NCBI RefSeq assembly: GCF_009741925.1
Contig: NZ_WPCC01000011.1
Location: forward strand, 1 to 64,000
Direction of reading: 5' to 3'
DNA length: 64,000 bases
From: Natronomonas sp. CBA1123
GTDB taxonomy: Archaea > Halobacteriota > Halobacteria > Halobacteriales > Haloarculaceae
A model generated the notes under the pieces. That model saw only the letters and a list, made by a program, of their open reading frames with translations, did not search any database and had not been told where the DNA came from. Positions 40,778 to 50,091 of the stretch are shown one piece after another (positions within the stretch are counted from its first letter, which is position 1; every line of letters begins with the position of its first letter). The translations under genes were made by a program, and so were the position numbers.

Positions 40778-40828
40778 ACGAGCCGTCGGTGCCGGTGTCG
40801 CAAAAGTTCACCGCACGGACCGGGGTAA

Positions 40829-42250
40829 TCAGCTAAGCCGGTCGACGACCGTCTCGGCGTCGACGACGAGGTTGTACGCCTCCTCGTCGTCGTTCCACAG
40901 GACGAGGACGTTCTCGAAGTGAAGCAGCGTGCCGTACGGCGCACGGAGGAGGGATTCGTTGAGCGCCGATTCCCGCGTGAGGACGGCGTAGTGGTCGACG
41001 GCCTCCGAGCCGTCGCTGATTTTGAACAGCGGATTGCCCTCCTCGGCGAGGTTCGGCGACAGTTTCAGCGCGTCGAGGTCGATTCGGTCGGTGACGTGGG
41101 ACTCCATCTCGGCCATCTTCGCCACCTCGTCGGCGTCCGGCGTGTACTCGATGGCCCGCTTCCCGTCGGTCCGAACCAGGAGGTAGGCGTACTGTACGTC
41201 GGTGTTCAGGTACGTTCCGTCACCGGCGGCGAGACCGTCGTCGTTCCCGTCGACCGCGGCCCGGTCGAGTCGGCTCTGGAACGCCGGCGGTTCGAGGTCG
41301 GACTGACGGGCGAACGTCCACCCGCGGTCCTCCGGGGCTTCCTCGGGCCAGAGTCGAACCGTCGGCGCGTACACGGTCGCGTCCTCGCGGCGAGTCAGAA
41401 GGTCACGCTCGATGTTCCGCAACCGGGTCGCCGTTCGCTCTTCGGCGGGCGACAGCGCCACCAGCGTTCCGTCGTCGGCGAGGTACTCGAGATACCGCTC
41501 GGCGACCGAGACGGGGTCGTCTAACTCCGAGAGGACGTTTCCGAAGACGATGAGGTCGTACTCGCCGTCCGGGGTGAACGATTCGGCACGGTCGCGGTGG
41601 ACCGTCGTCGAAAAGCCCGGGCGCGTCTCCTCGAGCATCGCTTCGAGGATGTCCGCGGCAGCGCTCGGTTCGACGGCATCGTACTCGACGAGGGTCTCTT
41701 CGGGGAGGTAGTCGTGAACCCCGAGCGCCGGCCCGCCCGTGCCGGCGCCGACCTCAAGCACTCGGAGTCGGCGGCCGAGCAGCCCTGCTCGACCCACCTC
41801 GTCGAGGGCGTACTGTATCGCCGCGTAGTAATCCGGCAGGTGGTAGATGGCGTAGGCGAGGGCCGTGTCCTCGTCGTAGGTGACCGCCTCGTCGGCGAAG
41901 TACGCCTCCTTCAGACGGTCGATGCGCTCCCGGAGGCCGGCGCCGCTGTCACCCTTCGGCCAACCGGGGCCGTACCGCTCGACGAGGAGGTCCTCAAGCC
42001 GCCGGGCGTAGGCCTCGGGGAAGCGCTCGACGCCGTCTAACCGCGGGGTTATCGTCCCGTCTTCGACCGGGACGAACGTACCGTCTTCGCGTTCCCGAAT
42101 CCCCAACTCGAAGGCGTGGTCGCGCAGCGTCTCGCGGACGACCGCCGGATGTGGCTGGCCGTCGACGTACTCGTAAATCTCCTCGGGGTCGATGGGTCGG
42201 ACGTTCCGGAGATATCGCGCGTTGTCGAGGATGGCGTCGGTGTCGGTCAT
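40829..42250 (-). CDS. Rsm22-type small-subunit ribosomal methyltransferase family protein
   Basis: A 473-residue protein. Residues about 95-330 are a Rossmann SAM-dependent methyltransferase: AYAIYHLPDYYAAIQYALDE, LRVLEVGAGTGGPALGVHDY (motif I), YDLIVFGNVLSELDD (motif IV), and VALSPAEERTATRL. This order matches the Rsm22/mS-Rsm22 family linked to ribosome assembly. The N-terminal 95 residues look like a winged-helix (VVRETLRDHAFELGIRERED) and the C-terminus has an extra domain. No Cys cluster of the mitochondrial members is seen. ATG overlaps the TyrA stop by 4 nt. Confidence 0.75.
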   Translation of the reverse strand: MTDTDAILDNARYLRNVRPIDPEEIYEYVDGQPHPAVVRETLRDHAFELGIREREDGTFVPVEDGTITPRLDGVERFPEAYARRLEDLLVERYGPGWPKGDSGAGLRERIDRLKEAYFADEAVTYDEDTALAYAIYHLPDYYAAIQYALDEVGRAGLLGRRLRVLEVGAGTGGPALGVHDYLPEETLVEYDAVEPSAAADILEAMLEETRPGFSTTVHRDRAESFTPDGEYDLIVFGNVLSELDDPVSVAERYLEYLADDGTLVALSPAEERTATRLRNIERDLLTRREDATVYAPTVRLWPEEAPEDRGWTFARQSDLEPPAFQSRLDRAAVDGNDDGLAAGDGTYLNTDVQYAYLLVRTDGKRAIEYTPDADEVAKMAEMESHVTDRIDLDALKLSPNLAEEGNPLFKISDGSEAVDHYAVLTRESALNESLLRAPYGTLLHFENVLVLWNDDEEAYNLVVDAETVVDRLS

Positions 42251-42978
42251 CGTCCCGCCTCCTCGTAGAGGTCCAGAAAGGTCTCCCGGTCGGCTTCAGA
42301 GAGCGCGCGTGCGGCCTCGGCGACGGAGTCGCCGCCCTCGAAGCGCTCCTGAATCTCGGCGTACACCTCGGGCGTGTTGCCGACGATTCTGTCGACCAAC
42401 TCATCGAGCGGTTCCGAGAGGTTGGTCTGGAACCGCGGGTCGACCTCCTCGGCGGCCAACGCGTAGGCCAACACCGCCGTGTGCGCTCTCGCCTGTACCG
42501 TCTCCATCGCTCGGTCGTGTTCCTCGGGTGTCGTCTCAAAGACCTCGTTGCCGGCCGTCGAAAGCGACTCGCGGATGGCGTCGACGGTCGCCCCACCCGA
42601 ATCGACGACGATTGGGATGTTTCCGGGCGCGTTCGACGCCGAAAACAGCGGGTGAAAACTCGCCCGCTCGCGGCTCTCGGCGTGGGTCGACAGCGCCGCC
42701 ACCGAATCGCGCATCTCTCCGGATACGTCGACGACCGCTTCGGTCGCCTTCGTGGCGTGTTCGGCGATGGCGTCCGGCACGGCGGTCATCGGAACGGCGA
42801 CACAGACGACCTCGAATCGCTCGTCGGTGTCCAGCGGGACTGTCGTGGCGTCGGCCGTCTCGTCGGCAGCCTCTCGGGCCACCTCGGGGTCGCGGTCGGC
42901 GAAGGCGACGGCGTCGGCGCCGCTGTGACGGGCGAACCACCGGCCCATCTCTCCCGCGCCGACGACGAGCAGTTGCAT
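42247..42978 (-). CDS. tyrA: Prephenate dehydrogenase
   Basis: A 243-residue short TyrA that oxidises and decarboxylates prephenate to 4-hydroxyphenylpyruvate for tyrosine. The NAD-binding MQLLVVGAGEMGRWFARHSG opens the protein. VVDVSGEMRDSVAAL and SFHPLFSASNAPGNIPIVVD (HP motif with catalytic His) follow, and the helical dimer domain contains HDRAMETVQARAHTAVLAYA. ATG 42978 is chosen because the Rossmann glycine motif begins directly there. It is coupled to the Rsm22-like gene and sits 1.4 kb from aroA on the opposite strand. Confidence 0.88.
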   Translation of the reverse strand: MQLLVVGAGEMGRWFARHSGADAVAFADRDPEVAREAADETADATTVPLDTDERFEVVCVAVPMTAVPDAIAEHATKATEAVVDVSGEMRDSVAALSTHAESRERASFHPLFSASNAPGNIPIVVDSGGATVDAIRESLSTAGNEVFETTPEEHDRAMETVQARAHTAVLAYALAAEEVDPRFQTNLSEPLDELVDRIVGNTPEVYAEIQERFEGGDSVAEAARALSEADRETFLDLYEEAGR

Positions 42979-43161
42979 GGCGATGGATTGCTCCCCGTCA
43001 GTCAAAAGGCGTTCGTCTGGTCCCGAGCGATAGTACGCAGTGGTCGCGTCGAATGGCGGCTCAGGAGTAGGCGTCGTCACAAGGGGCTCGGAGCGGGGGT
43101 AGGTGCCTCATCATCGCCGCCGTATGCTGGTAGGCGTGGCGGGGGTTTGTAGCTTACCGGA

Positions 43162-44331
43162 TTACAGCACGAGGGATTTCTCGTAGTCGGTGAGGTTCTC
43201 GTGGCCGTCCTCGGTGACGACGACGAGGTCCTCGATGCGAATGCCGCCGACCGCGGGGTCGTACAGCCCGGGTTCGACCGTGACGACGTGGCCGGCTTGG
43301 AGTTCGTTGTCCTGTTCGGAGACCCGCGGGAACTCGTGGATATCGAGACCGACGCCGTGGCCCGTCGTGTGGATGAAGCCGGTTTCGGTCGTCTCGTCGC
43401 TCCGAAGGGTCGGCAGGCCGGCGTCCTCGTATACGTCACACACCGCGCCGTGGACCTCGCTGCCAGTGACGCCGGCCTCGATGGCATCCAGCGCCGCCTC
43501 CTGTGCCTCCAGCGTGAGGTCGTACCACTCGGCGATTTTCGCCGAGGGGTCGCCCACACAGAACGTCCGGGTCATGTCGGCGTAGTACCCCGTCTCCTTC
43601 GAGCGCGGGAAGATGTCGATGATGATGGCTTCGTCGGCCGAAAGCGGGCCGGACCCGCGGTCGTGGGGGTCGGCGGCGTCGGCCCCGCAGGCGACGATGG
43701 TCTCGTCGAGCGCACAGCCGTGCCGCAACAGTTCGATTTCGATTTCCTGCTTGACGCGCTCGGAGGTGAGCACCTCGCCGTCGAAAACGAGCGTTCCGTC
43801 CTCGACATCGGCCTCGGCCAGCAGTTCCTCGGCGCGGGCCATCGCGGCCTCGTTTGCCTTCTGTGCCGCCCGGATATGTTCGACTTCCTCGTCGGTCTTC
43901 GTCGCGCGGATGGATTCGACGGTGTCGTCGTAGTCGGCTTCGACGGTCACGCCGCGGTCTCGGAGGCCGTCGGCGGTGCCCAGCGGGAAGTCGACCGGCG
44001 TGGCGACCGATTCGACGCCGTGGGCATCGAGGAACGCGGCGAGCGTCCGGTGGCCGCCCTCCGTCTGGCCGTACTCTTCGAGGTTCTTCCGGTGGTCGTA
44101 CTCGAAGTGGCGTTCGACGGTTTCGGCGCGTGCGTTGCGCTTGGCGCGGCCGTACTCCAGCGCCGAGACGAGCAGGTGTGTCTCGCCGGTGTACAGCGTC
44201 ACGAAGGGGTCGGGAGCGGTGAAACCGGAGAGGTACCGCTGGTCCGAGTCCTCGCCGTCGGCCTCGACGAGGTAGCCGTCGAGGCCCGCCTCATCGAGGA
44301 ACTCATCGAGCGCAGAGAGGTCGGGGTCCAT
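43162..44331 (-). CDS. M24-family Xaa-Pro aminopeptidase
   Basis: A 389-residue metallopeptidase. The creatinase-like N-terminal domain covers residues 1-150; the pita-bread domain holds metal ligands in [20 protein letters not shown] (two Asp), [13 protein letters not shown] (His), [10 protein letters not shown] (Glu) and [11 protein letters not shown] (Glu). It removes N-terminal residues preceding proline. ATG 44331 is supported by the short spacing to the divergent aroA promoter region; longer in-frame starts exist but have poor codon usage. The 183 bp below its stop up to tyrA hold no supported gene. Confidence 0.88.
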   Translation of the reverse strand: MDPDLSALDEFLDEAGLDGYLVEADGEDSDQRYLSGFTAPDPFVTLYTGETHLLVSALEYGRAKRNARAETVERHFEYDHRKNLEEYGQTEGGHRTLAAFLDAHGVESVATPVDFPLGTADGLRDRGVTVEADYDDTVESIRATKTDEEVEHIRAAQKANEAAMARAEELLAEADVEDGTLVFDGEVLTSERVKQEIEIELLRHGCALDETIVACGADAADPHDRGSGPLSADEAIIIDIFPRSKETGYYADMTRTFCVGDPSAKIAEWYDLTLEAQEAALDAIEAGVTGSEVHGAVCDVYEDAGLPTLRSDETTETGFIHTTGHGVGLDIHEFPRVSEQDNELQAGHVVTVEPGLYDPAVGGIRIEDLVVVTEDGHENLTDYEKSLVL

Positions 44332-44409
44332 ACCGGATGCCGGGGGCGGGAGGAGTAAAGCCCTACCCCTTGTCGGCAGGCCTTTGTCGGCGGGCCGCCA
44401 CCCGCCGAT

Positions 44410-45720
44410 ATGGACGTTCGCATCTCGCCCTCGCAGGTCCGCGGGAGCGCCCGCGCGCCGCCGTCGAAGAGTTACACTCACCGTGCGATTCTCGCCGCCG
44501 GATACGGTGGCGGCGCGCTCGTGAAGAACCCGCTTTTCAGCGCCGACACGAAGGCGACGGCCCGCGCCGTCGAGGCCTACGGCGGGTCGACGGAACGCGT
44601 CGACGACGACCTCGAAGTCGTCGGCTTCGAGGGGGCTCCCGAGACACCGGGCAACGTCGTCGACTGTGCCAACAGCGGGACGACGATGCGCCTGACGGCC
44701 GCCGCCGGCGCCCTCGTCGAGAACCTCGCGGTGTTGACCGGCGACACCTCGCTTCGTTCCCGACCGCAGGGGCCGCTGCTGGACGCTCTCGATGACCTCG
44801 GCGCCCGCGCGGAGTCGACGCGTCGAAACGGACAGGCACCGCTCGTCGTCGGCGAGGGCATCGACCGCGAGACGGTATCCATCCAGGGCGACGTGTCCTC
44901 ACAGTACATCACCGGTCTGCTGATGGCCGGCGCAGTTACCGAGAACGGACTCGAAATCGACCTCACGACGGACCTCAAATCCGCGCCGTACGTCGATATT
45001 ACCCTGGAGGTGCTCGCGGACTTCGGCATCGACGCCGAAGTCATCGGTGGCGACGACTCCGAGGTTCGGTCCTCGGGTGCCGACGGCTTCCGGGTCCCGG
45101 GCGGGCAGTCCTACGAACCGACCGACGGCGAGTACCACGTTCCCGGTGACTTCTCGTCGATGTCGTATCTACTCGCGGCGGGCGCACTCGCCGCCGACGG
45201 CGAGTTACTCGTCGAGGGTGCCTACCCCAGCGCACAGGGGGATTCGGCTATCGTCTCAATCCTCGAACGAATGGGCGCCGACATCGAGTGGGACCGCGCG
45301 AACGGCGCGATTTCGGTCGCCGAATCCGACCTCTCTGGCGTCGAGGTGGGCGTCGCCGACACGCCGGACCTGCTGCCGACCATCGCGGTACTCGGCGCCG
45401 CCGCCGAGGGGACGACCCGGATTACGGACTGCGAGCACGTCCGTCTGAAAGAGACCGACCGGGTCGCCGCGATGGCTACGGAGTTGACGAAGATGGGCGT
45501 CGACGTCGAGGAGTACGAGGACGAACTCGTCGTCCACGGTGGCGGCCTCGAAGGCGCCACCGTCGAAGGCTACGACGACCACCGCATCGTCATGTCGCTG
45601 GCCGTCGCCGCACTCGTCGCCGACGGCGAGACGACAATCGAGGGCGCCGAACACGTCGACGTGTCCTTTCCCGAGTTCTTTGAGGTGCTGTACGACCTCG
45701 GTGCGGACGTAGAGAAGTAA
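44410..45720 (+). CDS. aroA: 3-phosphoshikimate 1-carboxyvinyltransferase (EPSP synthase)
   Basis: A 436-residue EPSP synthase joining shikimate-3-phosphate with phosphoenolpyruvate. PEP/S3P-binding motifs: [83 protein letters not shown] and [18 protein letters not shown]. Active-site Asp in [14 protein letters not shown]. Length is normal. With aroK, chorismate mutase and tyrA in the same window it completes much of the post-shikimate route. ATG 44410 lies 78 nt from the divergent peptidase start. Confidence 0.95.
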   Translation: MDVRISPSQVRGSARAPPSKSYTHRAILAAGYGGGALVKNPLFSADTKATARAVEAYGGSTERVDDDLEVVGFEGAPETPGNVVDCANSGTTMRLTAAAGALVENLAVLTGDTSLRSRPQGPLLDALDDLGARAESTRRNGQAPLVVGEGIDRETVSIQGDVSSQYITGLLMAGAVTENGLEIDLTTDLKSAPYVDITLEVLADFGIDAEVIGGDDSEVRSSGADGFRVPGGQSYEPTDGEYHVPGDFSSMSYLLAAGALAADGELLVEGAYPSAQGDSAIVSILERMGADIEWDRANGAISVAESDLSGVEVGVADTPDLLPTIAVLGAAAEGTTRITDCEHVRLKETDRVAAMATELTKMGVDVEEYEDELVVHGGGLEGATVEGYDDHRIVMSLAVAALVADGETTIEGAEHVDVSFPEFFEVLYDLGADVEK

Positions 45721-45736
45721 GGCGTCTCGACGGGCG

Positions 45737-46126
45737 TTACTCGTAGACCACGCCGTCGCTGTCGCCGGACATCACGACTTCGTCGGCCTCGTTTCGGCAG
45801 ACGTACTCCGTCTGGAGGCGGACGCCGTCGTCGCGTTCGGTGACCGACGTGACCGTCATCGCACAGCGTATCTCCTCGCCAGTGTACACCGGCCGGTGGA
45901 AGGTGTAGTTCAACTCCCGGGCGATGTAGTTCAAATCGCCGCCGATTTTCGTCGGGAGCGTCCCCGTCAGGAGGCCGTGGACGACGAGTCGACCCTCCTC
46001 GTCGGGTTCGACGTGGTGGGGGTTCTCGTCTTCGGACACCTCGACGAACTGCTCGACGTCGGCGTGGGTGAACGTCCGACTGTGCGTGAACGTCTCGCCC
46101 TCGGTAAGGGCGTAGGGGTCGACCAT
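45737..46126 (-). CDS. MaoC-like hotdog dehydratase family protein
   Basis: A 129-residue hotdog-fold protein. The catalytic Asp/His pair of MaoC enzymes aligns with DENPHHVEPDEEGRLVVHGL, and the GEEIRCAMTVTSV segment is the usual second strand region. It could hydrate enoyl-CoA thioesters; another MaoC protein lies at 59503-59940. Convergent with aroA, 16 nt apart. Confidence 0.8.
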   Translation of the reverse strand: MVDPYALTEGETFTHSRTFTHADVEQFVEVSEDENPHHVEPDEEGRLVVHGLLTGTLPTKIGGDLNYIARELNYTFHRPVYTGEEIRCAMTVTSVTERDDGVRLQTEYVCRNEADEVVMSGDSDGVVYE

Positions 46127-46274
46127 ACGCCGCTGCTCGTAGGGGAGCCGCTTGAACGTTTAGCGAGGTAGCAGCAAATGTTGTCGCTGTTCGCCACGTG
46201 TACCACGGAGTTACGGACCGCTGCAAACCGCATCACTTCGAGGACGTGGAACGGAACCCCCGAGCATCCCGGGG

Positions 46275-49200
46275 TCAGTCCTCGGGCCGCGGCAGTTCCA
46301 ACACGACGGCAGCGCCGTCGTGGTCGTCGTCGAACGACAGCGAGCCATCGAGGGATTCGACGACGTAGTGAGCGAGCCACAGCCCGAGTCCCCGACTGTG
46401 GTCGAGTTGTGTGATGCCCTGTTTGCCCGAGACGACCTGGCGTTCACGTTCGGGGACACCCGGTCCGTCGTCCTCGATTCGGATGGTGACGGCCTCGTCG
46501 TCGGCCGACGCTCGCACCGTCACAATCGGTGCGTCGCCGGCGTGGAGTGCAGCGTTCTCCACCAACTCGGCGATTGCTTTCTGCAGCAGGTCGTCGTCGT
46601 AGACGGTGACGCCGTCGACGTCGGTCCTGAACGTCGCCTCGGTGTTTTCCGTGTTGGCACGCTCGATGGCCTCGTCGAGTACCGACATGAGGTCGATGGC
46701 CTGATAGTCGATGTCCCTCCGGTCGGCGTCGAACGTCCGTTCGATGTCGCGGACGTTCTCGGTGATGGCGGCGATTTGCTCGGCGGCGTCGCTCGCGCTG
46801 TCGATGTATTCGAGGGTTTCACCATCCGCGCCGTCCCTGAGAAGGTCCAGATACCCCTGTACGACGCCGATGGTGTTCCGGAGGTTGTGCCGCAGCACCC
46901 GATTCAACATCTCGATGCGCCGCTGGTCGGCTTTCCGGTCGCTGATGTCGGTGTAGATGCCGAATGCACGCGGTCCCTCGGCGGCGCGGCCGTAGTAGAC
47001 GCCACGGAAGAGGAACGTCCGTACCCCGTTCGGTGTTTGCCGGCTCACTTCGATTGGTTCGGTCAACGCTTCGGGGTCGAGTTCGTCGAGCCGTTCGGCT
47101 TCCGGTCGGTCGTCCTCGGGGACGATGAGGTCGTTCGTCGACTGGCCGACCGCCTCTGCCTTCTCGACGCCGAAAGTCTCCTCGAACGAGCGGTTGACGT
47201 CACGGATGATGGGGCCGTCGTCGGTCAGCGTCGCGTCCGTGATGGCGTCGGGCGACTGCTCGAAGAGGTTCTCGAAGCGCGCCCGTTCGGCTTCGAGTTC
47301 GCTCCGGTCGCGGACGACGCCGACGCTGCCAAGCAACTCATCGCCGGGGTACTGCGAGAGCTCGATTTCGACGGGCAGTTCCTCGCCGTCGACGGTCAGA
47401 AGCGTCGTCTCGTAGCTCCGGCTTTCGGCCCTGTCCGTCCGGTGGAGGTCGGCCAAGAGCAACTCGCCGGTCTCGTATCCCGTCGCGGTGAGGAACTCCT
47501 CGACGGAGCGTCCGATGAGCGTGTCGGGGTCGAGGCCGAGCGTCTCGGCTAAGGGGTCCGTCACCAACCGAAGGTCGCCGTCGGCGTCGATGACGAACAC
47601 CGACTCTCGGACGCTCTCGTGGACCGCACGGTACTGCTCGAGTTGCGTTTCGCGCTCGGTGCGGTCGAACGCCGCTTCGGCGTTGGCTGCGAGGATGTTC
47701 GCGAGGCTTCGTGCCACGGCGTCGATGCCGTCGGCGTTCTCGGTGCCGATAGACAGCGTCCCGTGTCGGCCGATGGGTATCGCAACCGCCGCACGTATCG
47801 GGCCGTAGGAGTCCGGAATCGGTCTGTCGTGTTCCTCGGTGTCGAGTGTCCGTTGTCGCTGGAACGCCGTCCCCGACAGCCCCTCGCCGGGGACGTACGT
47901 CGGGAGGGACTCCATCTCCTCGGTGGCCCTCTCGCTGAGAGCCGCGGGGACCAGTCGGTCCGTCTTGTCGTCGTACAACCGAACGGCGTTGAACGAGAGT
48001 CCGAGGATGTCACCGGCGGCCCCGCTGATTATTTCCGCGATTTCCGTCCGAGTAGTCGCGCTCATCAACTCCCGCGTCGTCGAGTGGAGGTCGTTGAGCG
48101 CTCGCTCGCGGCGTCTCTTCTCGGTCACGTCGCGGAAGAACACCGAAAGCCCCTCCTCGGAGGGGTAGGCTTCGACGCCGAGATGAGCGTCCAGCGGTTC
48201 GTAGTACGCTTCGAACGACTCCGGCTGTTGGGTCTCCATCGCACGTCGATAGTGCTCTTCGAACGCAGTTCCGAGGGCGTCCGGAATGGTCTCCCAGAGG
48301 TTCCGCCCCGAGAGGTCGCTTTTCGAGTAGTTCTCCGCTGCCGCTTCGTTGAGAACCTCGTAGCCACCGTCGTTGACGTAGGTGATTCGCCAGGCCGTAT
48401 CGAGTGCGAAGAACCCGTCGTCGATGCGCTCCAGCACCGTCTCGAACTCGTCTCGGGCCGTCTGCAGTTCCGCTTCCCGGCGTTCCCGTTCGAGTTCGTA
48501 ACTCGCACGGTCGATGAGCAGTTCGACGAACGTCCGCTCGGATTCGGTGAACGACACGTCCCTCGGTTCGGCGCCACCGAAACACACCGTCCCGTAGGTC
48601 TCGCCGTCGATACTGAGCGTGCCGCCGAGATAACACCGCAAGTCGGAGTCGTACGCCGGGTCGTCCCGCCAGCGGTCGGTCGCGTCGGTGATTGCCAATA
48701 GCCCGTTTCCGCGGACGGTGGCCTTGCAGTAGGCCTCTTCCAGTGGAAAGACGTCACCGGCATCGAAGCCCGCATCGCCCGCGACAGCGAGCATCTCCAA
48801 GCGGCGCTCGCCCGTGTCGATGGATGTCGCAAAGCCGATGTCGAGGTCCAGATACTCCCGGCCGACTTCGAGGATGCGTTCGAGTTTCTCCTCGAACTCC
48901 CCGTGACCGGTCGACAGCGCGTGTAAATCCCGCAGTGCCTGTTCGTTGCGGTCGACTCGGGCGGCCTCGCCGTCGACGATTTCGTGGACTCGCTCGGTGA
49001 GCGTCTCCTCGCGGTCCTCGAAGGCTTCCGTCGGCGCGTATTCGACGCCGAGTCGGGAGGCGAGGGCGCCAACCTCGGGGTCGGCCTCGCCTACGACGAC
49101 AATCGGGAGGTTCGGCGCTCTGTGTCGAAGCTCTTCGACGCTTGCGCTCCAGTCGTCGTGTACGGCGAGGAGAACGCAATCAGTGCCGTGGTCGACGGCT

Positions 49201-49301
49201 GCCACGGAGTCGGCCCGCTGGACGGAAACGTTCCGAAGTGATTCGTCTTCGAGGCGGCTTCCGTTGGTGGGTTGGAGGTAGGTAACGGTCAGGCTCTGCA
49301 C
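46275..49301 (-). CDS. Multi-domain GAF/PAS sensor histidine kinase
   Basis: A 1008-residue soluble kinase. Residues 1-110 resemble a degenerate receiver-like domain (VEELRHRAPNLPIVVVGEAD). GAF domains follow at about 130-275 and 400-560, and PAS domains at about 285-395, 565-670 and 680-790. Then come the H-box RRIEMLNRVLRHNLRNTIGV (His about 802) and ATPase boxes LLQKAIAELVENAALHAG and EDDGPGVPERE. Such Bat-type GAF/PAS kinases sense light, redox or small ligands inside the cell. GTG 49301 starts the protein; a TATA-like GTTTATTATC is about 35 nt upstream. It is next to, and co-oriented with, the Bat-type HTH gene. Confidence 0.85.
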   Translation of the reverse strand: MQSLTVTYLQPTNGSRLEDESLRNVSVQRADSVAAVDHGTDCVLLAVHDDWSASVEELRHRAPNLPIVVVGEADPEVGALASRLGVEYAPTEAFEDREETLTERVHEIVDGEAARVDRNEQALRDLHALSTGHGEFEEKLERILEVGREYLDLDIGFATSIDTGERRLEMLAVAGDAGFDAGDVFPLEEAYCKATVRGNGLLAITDATDRWRDDPAYDSDLRCYLGGTLSIDGETYGTVCFGGAEPRDVSFTESERTFVELLIDRASYELERERREAELQTARDEFETVLERIDDGFFALDTAWRITYVNDGGYEVLNEAAAENYSKSDLSGRNLWETIPDALGTAFEEHYRRAMETQQPESFEAYYEPLDAHLGVEAYPSEEGLSVFFRDVTEKRRRERALNDLHSTTRELMSATTRTEIAEIISGAAGDILGLSFNAVRLYDDKTDRLVPAALSERATEEMESLPTYVPGEGLSGTAFQRQRTLDTEEHDRPIPDSYGPIRAAVAIPIGRHGTLSIGTENADGIDAVARSLANILAANAEAAFDRTERETQLEQYRAVHESVRESVFVIDADGDLRLVTDPLAETLGLDPDTLIGRSVEEFLTATGYETGELLLADLHRTDRAESRSYETTLLTVDGEELPVEIELSQYPGDELLGSVGVVRDRSELEAERARFENLFEQSPDAITDATLTDDGPIIRDVNRSFEETFGVEKAEAVGQSTNDLIVPEDDRPEAERLDELDPEALTEPIEVSRQTPNGVRTFLFRGVYYGRAAEGPRAFGIYTDISDRKADQRRIEMLNRVLRHNLRNTIGVVQGYLDLLRDGADGETLEYIDSASDAAEQIAAITENVRDIERTFDADRRDIDYQAIDLMSVLDEAIERANTENTEATFRTDVDGVTVYDDDLLQKAIAELVENAALHAGDAPIVTVRASADDEAVTIRIEDDGPGVPERERQVVSGKQGITQLDHSRGLGLWLAHYVVESLDGSLSFDDDHDGAAVVLELPRPED

Positions 49302-49370
49302 GTGTTCGCTGGCACCGTCTTTCGAAACGAGCCTCGAGATAATAAACTGGTGTGTGAGTTCACCGGCTGA

Positions 49371-50006
49371 TTAGGTGAACACGCCACCGAGAAGCCGCGC
49401 CTGCCCCCGGCGCAGGCGTTCGAGGAACGCCGATTTCGAGATGTCGAGTTCGGCCGCAACTTCCGCGGACGTGACCCGTTTCGGCACTTCGAAGTACCCC
49501 ATCTCGTAGGCGGTTTCGAGGGCGGCGGCTTGTCCGGGCGTCAGGTTCCAGCGCGTCTCGACGGAAACGTCGCCGTCGTCGCCCAGCGGGGAGATTCGTT
49601 CGAGCTTCACGCCGACGGCCTCGCCTGCTGCCTCGAGAACACCGTGGAGTACCTCCTGTCCGACGACGGCACCGACGTGTCGTTCGATGCCGTCGCGGTA
49701 CTGGACCGAATCGACCAGAAAGCCCTCGTCGATGAGTTCGTGGACGACACAGCGGTCCTTCGAGAGACAGCGAAAGGTGTGGCGGCTATCGGCGCTCGTC
49801 CGGTGGAGGTATCGAATCCGGTCGTCGGCGTCGAGTGTATCGCCGACGGCGTCGTCGACGGTCGAAAACCGCAACAGCGTGTTGCCGTCGGCCCGCCGGA
49901 GCGGCGGTGCGGCTTCGATGGGTTCTTCGGCGCTCCGAGATGCTGCCGCAAGCGGGCAGTCGTCGCCGGTAACCCGGAACTCGACGACGAGACACTCCGA
50001 AATCAT
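49371..50006 (-). CDS. Bacterioopsin-activator (Bat)-type HTH_10 regulator
   Basis: A 211-residue regulator. The C-terminal HTH_10 domain is complete: NLTPGQAAALETAYEMGYFE, VPKRVTSAEVAAELDISKSA and FLERLRRGQARLL. The N-terminal 140 residues form the ligand/signal domain (Bat-associated GAF-HTH type), here with Cys in DDCPLAAAS, RCLSKDRCVVHEL. ATG 50006 (MISECLVVEF) fits the family. It is divergent from paaA with a dyad between the two promoters, so it probably controls phenylacetate catabolism. Control by the adjacent kinase is possible but unproven. Confidence 0.85.
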   Translation of the reverse strand: MISECLVVEFRVTGDDCPLAAASRSAEEPIEAAPPLRRADGNTLLRFSTVDDAVGDTLDADDRIRYLHRTSADSRHTFRCLSKDRCVVHELIDEGFLVDSVQYRDGIERHVGAVVGQEVLHGVLEAAGEAVGVKLERISPLGDDGDVSVETRWNLTPGQAAALETAYEMGYFEVPKRVTSAEVAAELDISKSAFLERLRRGQARLLGGVFT

Positions 50007-50023
50007 GAGTCTTGTTCGCACGA

Positions 50024-50072
50024 TTAGTATTTAAAACCAGTCCATAGGCTGGTCAAACAGTATGTAAATTCG
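50024..50072. promoter_or_regulatory. Divergent promoters and dyad between the Bat-type regulator and paaA
   Basis: A minus-strand TATA (TTTAAATACTAA, 50024-50035) is about 20-30 nt from ATG 50006; a plus-strand TATA (AGTATGTAAATT, 50059-50070) is 22-33 nt from ATG 50092. Between them lies ACCAG-N8-CTGGT (50036-50053), a dyad with most inner positions also symmetric, well placed for an operator. Confidence 0.45.
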
Positions 50073-50091
50073 TGACAATAGTTCACGTAGA

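Noticed and set aside
42979-43161. 183-bp gap between tyrA and the M24 peptidase, checked for an RNA gene or short gene.
   Set aside because: No tRNA-like fold, no coding frame and only G-rich stretches; nothing to report.
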